Positions 14,016 to 16,496 of a stretch of 16,496 bases of DNA are shown here, one piece after another (positions within the stretch are counted from its first letter, which is position 1; each line of letters opens with the position of its first letter). The notes under the pieces were generated by a model, which saw only the letters and a program-made list of their open reading frames with translations, had not been told where the DNA came from and did no database searches. Where the stretch lies: contig JAGXGT010000097.1 of assembly GCA_024636595.1 (NCBI GenBank), positions 1-16,496 of the forward strand, given 5' to 3'. The position numbers and the translations under genes were made by a program. Origin of the DNA: Sphingomonadales bacterium (lineage in GTDB: Bacteria; Pseudomonadota; Alphaproteobacteria; Sphingomonadales; Sphingomonadaceae).

Positions 14016-15250
14016 GGCCAGAACCACAGCGCGCGGGCGATCAACCGGAAGCCCAAAGCGCTTGTGATCAGCAGAATAGCTGCGCCAAGGATATTGGCCT
14101 TGAGGCCATTGGCGTGTTGCCCGAGCAGATCCTTGTTGTTCGCCAGTTTGAGCAGAAATATGGCAACGATGGGCAGCAGCAGCCCGTTGGCAATCTGGGC
14201 AACGAAAATCAATTCAACCGGTCGGTATCCCAGCAAGGAAGCAACCGTCCCCGAGGCGATCACGATGAGGGCGCCGATCTGAAACGGCCTGCGCGAATTG
14301 GAAGACTTGAAAATCTCCTGAACTATATAGCCGGTAGCCAATGGCGCCGTGATGGCGGAGGTCAAACCCGCCGCAAACAGGCCCGCGCCAAGCGTGACGG
14401 TTGCCAGACTACCGAACAGCGGCGTTAGCTGCCCCGCCATATCCACCGCATTTTCTATTGTCTTGCCGCTGCCGAACAGACTGGCGGCGGCCGTTGCCAA
14501 TATGGTCATCGAAACCAGACCGCCGATGCCGATCGAAATGGTGTTGTCCAGTTGGGCTTCCGGCAATTGCTCAGCGTCCCAGCGTTCGCGCACGCTCGCA
14601 GCATGAAGAAACAGATTATAAGGTACAATCGTCGTACCGATAAGCGCGATCGCTGTCATCAGGCCGCCTTCCGGGATGGCGGGAACGAAACCTTGCAACA
14701 GCGCTCCGAGGTCGGGTCGGATGAGCAGGAATGTCAGCAGAAAGGCTGCGCTCATCAATATCACCAGCAGGATCAGGATATTCTCTATCCATCTTGGTTT
14801 TGAAAAAACCAGCATGGCCGATGCGAATAGAGCAATGGAGATGATGATCGGTGCTATGCCAAAGGCCAACGGTCCGCCGTTAATCGCCTCCAGACCAAGC
14901 GCCGCCCCGGACATGTTGCCGGCCTCATAGGCGGCATTTCCGAGCACGAGTGCGGATATCAAAAGCAAGGCCGCAAGGGCGCGGACGATAGGGGATGCGA
15001 CGGATTTGAGCATCGCTTCTGCCAGTCCAAGCTGAGTAACTAAGGCGATACGGATCGCAAAGGATTGGAGAATGATGGTGGTGATGGTGGCAAATACCAG
15101 CGCCCAGAGCAAGGCGAAGCCAAAATTTGCTCCCGCCAAAGTGCATGCCGTCACGGTTCCCGGGCCGATAAAGGCGGCGGACACCATCATCCCGGGGCCA
15201 GGTCGATACCGACTAAGTTTCATGGGAGCATTTGCAATCGGTTCAGCCAT
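14012..15250 (-). CDS. Nramp-family membrane transporter lacking the metal-site residues (YcsG-like)
   Basis: An inner-membrane protein of about 11 helices with the Nramp/LeuT fold. From the ATG at 15250 it has 412 residues. The conserved TM1 region reads FIGPGTVTACTLAGANFGF in place of the canonical DPGN segment, so the metal-binding Asp and Asn are Gly29 and Thr32. TM6 reads GTTIVPYNLFLHAA where metal transporters have GATIMPH, so the Met and His are Val209 and Tyr211. The fold is Nramp, but Mn2+/Fe2+ transport looks unlikely. Nramp-type proteins beside kip/pxp genes are known (B. subtilis YcsG), which suggests uptake of 5-oxoproline or a related solute; that is inference. It overlaps the dioxygenase stop by eight bases and pxpA by ATGA. 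Alternative starts are a start codon at 15292 or an ATG at 15223. Confidence 0.88.
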   Translation of the reverse strand: MAEPIANAPMKLSRYRPGPGMMVSAAFIGPGTVTACTLAGANFGFALLWALVFATITTIILQSFAIRIALVTQLGLAEAMLKSVASPIVRALAALLLISALVLGNAAYEAGNMSGAALGLEAINGGPLAFGIAPIIISIALFASAMLVFSKPRWIENILILLVILMSAAFLLTFLLIRPDLGALLQGFVPAIPEGGLMTAIALIGTTIVPYNLFLHAASVRERWDAEQLPEAQLDNTISIGIGGLVSMTILATAAASLFGSGKTIENAVDMAGQLTPLFGSLATVTLGAGLFAAGLTSAITAPLATGYIVQEIFKSSNSRRPFQIGALIVIASGTVASLLGYRPVELIFVAQIANGLLLPIVAIFLLKLANNKDLLGQHANGLKANILGAAILLITSALGFRLIARALWFWP

Positions 15251-15884
15251 TCCACGGCCAAGGCTGTTCGCGGAACCATTTGGTAACCACATATTTTGTC
15301 CCTTTTCGGACCTTCATGCCATGATGCAAGGTCCAGTTGTTTACCGACCTGTCGGGATTGCGGTTGTTCCAGCATAGCATCGTTCCGGTTTCCGGAGTGA
15401 AGCTCTTCTTGAAATGGGTGAAACGGGTGGCACCGCCTGCGTCCGGTTCGTTGAGATAGATCATGAATGTCCAGCTGCGTTGTCCGGAGATGGAACAATA
15501 TTTCTGGAAATCCTGGCCATGAGGATCAAAGAAATCCGTGTGCGCCTTGAATTCCTGGCCAACGGCATAGCGCTGACCTTGCAGCGGCTCGCCAAATTGC
15601 GCGTCGATATCGGCAAAACCGCAAATTTTCGCGTCGATTTCCGCCACGAAACTGTCAGAATGGTCGAGGTCACAAGTCTCGCTGGTCCGGAAATAATCAT
15701 CGCCATTGGGATCAGCAATATCGGAGGGGCGCCGTTTTTCGTCGATCATGGCGATCAGCTTGCTGCATTCGTCGACACTCAGGAAATTTTTCAATATACA
15801 TAGTTCGATTTCCTTGCGCGGAAAACGCTGCACTTTCCCCAATGCGACCAGATAGTCAGCCGATGTATTATTGGCCTCTGTCAT
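15243..15884 (-). CDS. 2-oxoglutarate/Fe(II) dioxygenase, prolyl 4-hydroxylase type
   Basis: A 213-residue soluble protein of the prolyl-4-hydroxylase alpha-subunit-like family, which couples 2-oxoglutarate decarboxylation to hydroxylation. Residues seen: the HxD iron ligands in EFKAHTDFFDPH (His115, Asp117), the distal His in NWTLHHGMKV (His187), and the 2-oxoglutarate-binding Lys197 in KGTKYVVTKWFRE. The barrel strand WTFMIYLNEPDAGGATRF is typical. It has no signal peptide or membrane segment. The ATG at 15884 is preferred over an in-frame TTG at 15896. It is the first gene of the operon with the Nramp-like transporter and pxpABC. Substrate unknown: the family includes peptidyl-proline, free-proline and other hydroxylases, so a proline- or pyroglutamate-related substrate is attractive but unproven. 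Confidence 0.85.
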   Translation of the reverse strand: MTEANNTSADYLVALGKVQRFPRKEIELCILKNFLSVDECSKLIAMIDEKRRPSDIADPNGDDYFRTSETCDLDHSDSFVAEIDAKICGFADIDAQFGEPLQGQRYAVGQEFKAHTDFFDPHGQDFQKYCSISGQRSWTFMIYLNEPDAGGATRFTHFKKSFTPETGTMLCWNNRNPDRSVNNWTLHHGMKVRKGTKYVVTKWFREQPWPWNG

Positions 15885-15920
15885 ATGAACGTCCAAAACT
15901 GTCCCTAACTACCCCGTGTC

Positions 15921-15948
15921 ACGATAAATGAATCCCCGTTGATCGCAA
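15921..15948 (-). promoter_or_regulatory. Possible promoter of the dioxygenase-transporter-pxpABC operon
   Basis: Read on the minus strand, TTGCGA (15948-15943) and TATCGT (15926-15921) are separated by 16 bases. Each agrees with the sigma-70 consensus at four of six positions. Transcription would begin near 15914, about 30 bases before the ATG at 15884. The region is the only intergenic space upstream of the operon. Chance matches of this quality are common. Confidence 0.3.
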
Positions 15949-15955
15949 CCGCTCT

Positions 15956-15983
15956 TTGTGGGTTTGAACAATCTGAATATAAG
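15956..15983 (+). promoter_or_regulatory. Possible weak promoter of gspJ
   Basis: TATAAG at 15978-15983 is a fair -10 box, and TTGTGG 16 bases upstream (15956-15961) is a poor -35. It would start transcription within a few bases of the ATG at 15992, giving an almost leaderless message, or would favour the second in-frame ATG at 16010. The divergent arrangement needs some promoter here, which is the main reason to list it. Confidence 0.2.
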
Positions 15984-15991
15984 CGAGGTCG

Positions 15992-16496
15992 ATGGAAAAT
16001 ATTTCAACAATGCCCCGCAACCACAACGGCTTCACGCTGGTCGAGATGATGGTGGCGCTGTTCGTTTTCGCGATGTTGTCGGTGGCGGGCGTGATCATGC
16101 TTCGATCCGCCGTCGACAGCGACGAAGTCACTGCGGAAAACCTCGGTCAGATGGCGGAAATGCAGCGCTTCGTTTCGTTGATGGAATCCGATTTGAGCCA
16201 GGCATTGCCACGGACAGCTCGCGATGACCGCGGTGATCGGATGGCCGCTTTTGCGAGCGAAACAGGCGGGCCGGAAGCGGCCTTCCTGAAATTTACGCGC
16301 GGCGGCCAAAGCAATATTAATGGTGAAGCCCGGTCCAATCTTGAACGGGTCGAATATCGGCTGGCGGACGGCAAGCTTGAGCGGTGGCGATATCGGATGA
16401 CCGACGGCGGTTCGATTGATCAGCCAGCGATACTGATTTCGAATATTGAGTCAGTCGAGCTGCGCTTTCGCGACAAGCGAGGACAGTGGTCCAATC
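15992..16496 (+). CDS. gspJ: Type II secretion system minor pseudopilin GspJ (partial, 3' end beyond window)
   Basis: GspJ is a minor pseudopilin that, with GspI and GspK, forms the tip of the type II secretion pseudopilus at the inner membrane. The first 168 residues are present. A short leader (MENISTMPRNHNG) ends at the prepilin peptidase site G/FTLVEMM (Gly13/Phe14, with Glu at +5), followed by a hydrophobic helix. Further in, LMESDLSQALPRTARD and FTRGGQSNINGEARSNLERVEYRL match GspJ in particular. The ATG at 15992 has GAGG three bases before it, which is tight; ATG 16010 is in frame and would leave a six-residue leader. No gspI or other secretion gene lies upstream in the window, so gspJ appears to open its transcription unit. 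Confidence 0.9.
   Translation, partial: MENISTMPRNHNGFTLVEMMVALFVFAMLSVAGVIMLRSAVDSDEVTAENLGQMAEMQRFVSLMESDLSQALPRTARDDRGDRMAAFASETGGPEAAFLKFTRGGQSNINGEARSNLERVEYRLADGKLERWRYRMTDGGSIDQPAILISNIESVELRFRDKRGQWSN

Noticed and set aside
13242..14282. Long plus-strand open frame opposite pxpA and the transporter (346 codons)
   Set aside because: Covers the strongly conserved pxpA motifs on the other strand; product has no membrane or enzyme motif of its own.
14012..15250. Annotation as an ordinary Mn2+/Fe2+ transporter (MntH) supplying iron to the adjacent dioxygenase
   Set aside because: The TM1 Asp and Asn and the TM6 Met and His of the metal site are all replaced, so the name would mislead even though the fold is Nramp.
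1..16496. tRNA, rRNA, CRISPR array, insertion sequence or prophage
   Set aside because: No cloverleaf, evenly spaced repeats, transposase or terminal inverted repeats were seen on either strand.

Overview
The window looks like chromosomal DNA from an alphaproteobacterium, most likely a sphingomonad (Sphingomonadales; perhaps Sphingopyxis, Sphingorhabdus or Parasphingorhabdus). Reasons: moderately high GC; the order rpsB-tsf-pyrH-frr-uppS-cdsA-dxr-rseP-bamA-skp-fabZ; and skp running straight into fabZ with no lpxD, lpxA or lpxB. The missing lipid A genes fit a sphingolipid-bearing outer membrane. The order-level call rests on gene order and protein style only, since no search was run.

Positions 1-11611 (+ strand) form a long housekeeping run. 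It starts with translation and nucleotide genes: rpsB, tsf, pyrH, frr. Envelope and isoprenoid genes follow: uppS (undecaprenyl diphosphate), cdsA (CDP-diacylglycerol), dxr (MEP pathway), rseP (site-2 protease), bamA and skp (outer-membrane protein assembly), and fabZ (fatty acid synthesis). rpmE (bL31) ends the run. From frr to rseP the genes are chained by four-base stop/start overlaps, all with GTG or TTG starts. Structured RNA elements are visible before rpsB, tsf, pyrH and rpmE.

Positions 11645-15884 (- strand) hold a tight five-gene operon, in transcription order: a prolyl-4-hydroxylase-type 2-oxoglutarate/Fe(II) dioxygenase, an Nramp-fold transporter, pxpA, pxpB and pxpC. PxpABC is the ATP-dependent 5-oxoprolinase that turns 5-oxoproline (pyroglutamate) into glutamate. 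The transporter has lost the Nramp metal-site residues (GPGT replaces DPGN in TM1; VPY replaces MPH in TM6). It therefore probably does not carry Mn2+ or Fe2+, and 5-oxoproline or a related organic solute is the natural guess. The dioxygenase overlaps the transporter gene, which suggests a shared function, but its substrate is unknown. This operon is the most interesting part of the window.

Positions 15885-15991 are a divergent intergenic region. From 15992 to the window end (+ strand) lies the 5' part of gspJ, a type II secretion minor pseudopilin, apparently without gspI directly upstream. I saw no tRNA, rRNA, CRISPR array, insertion sequence or phage gene.
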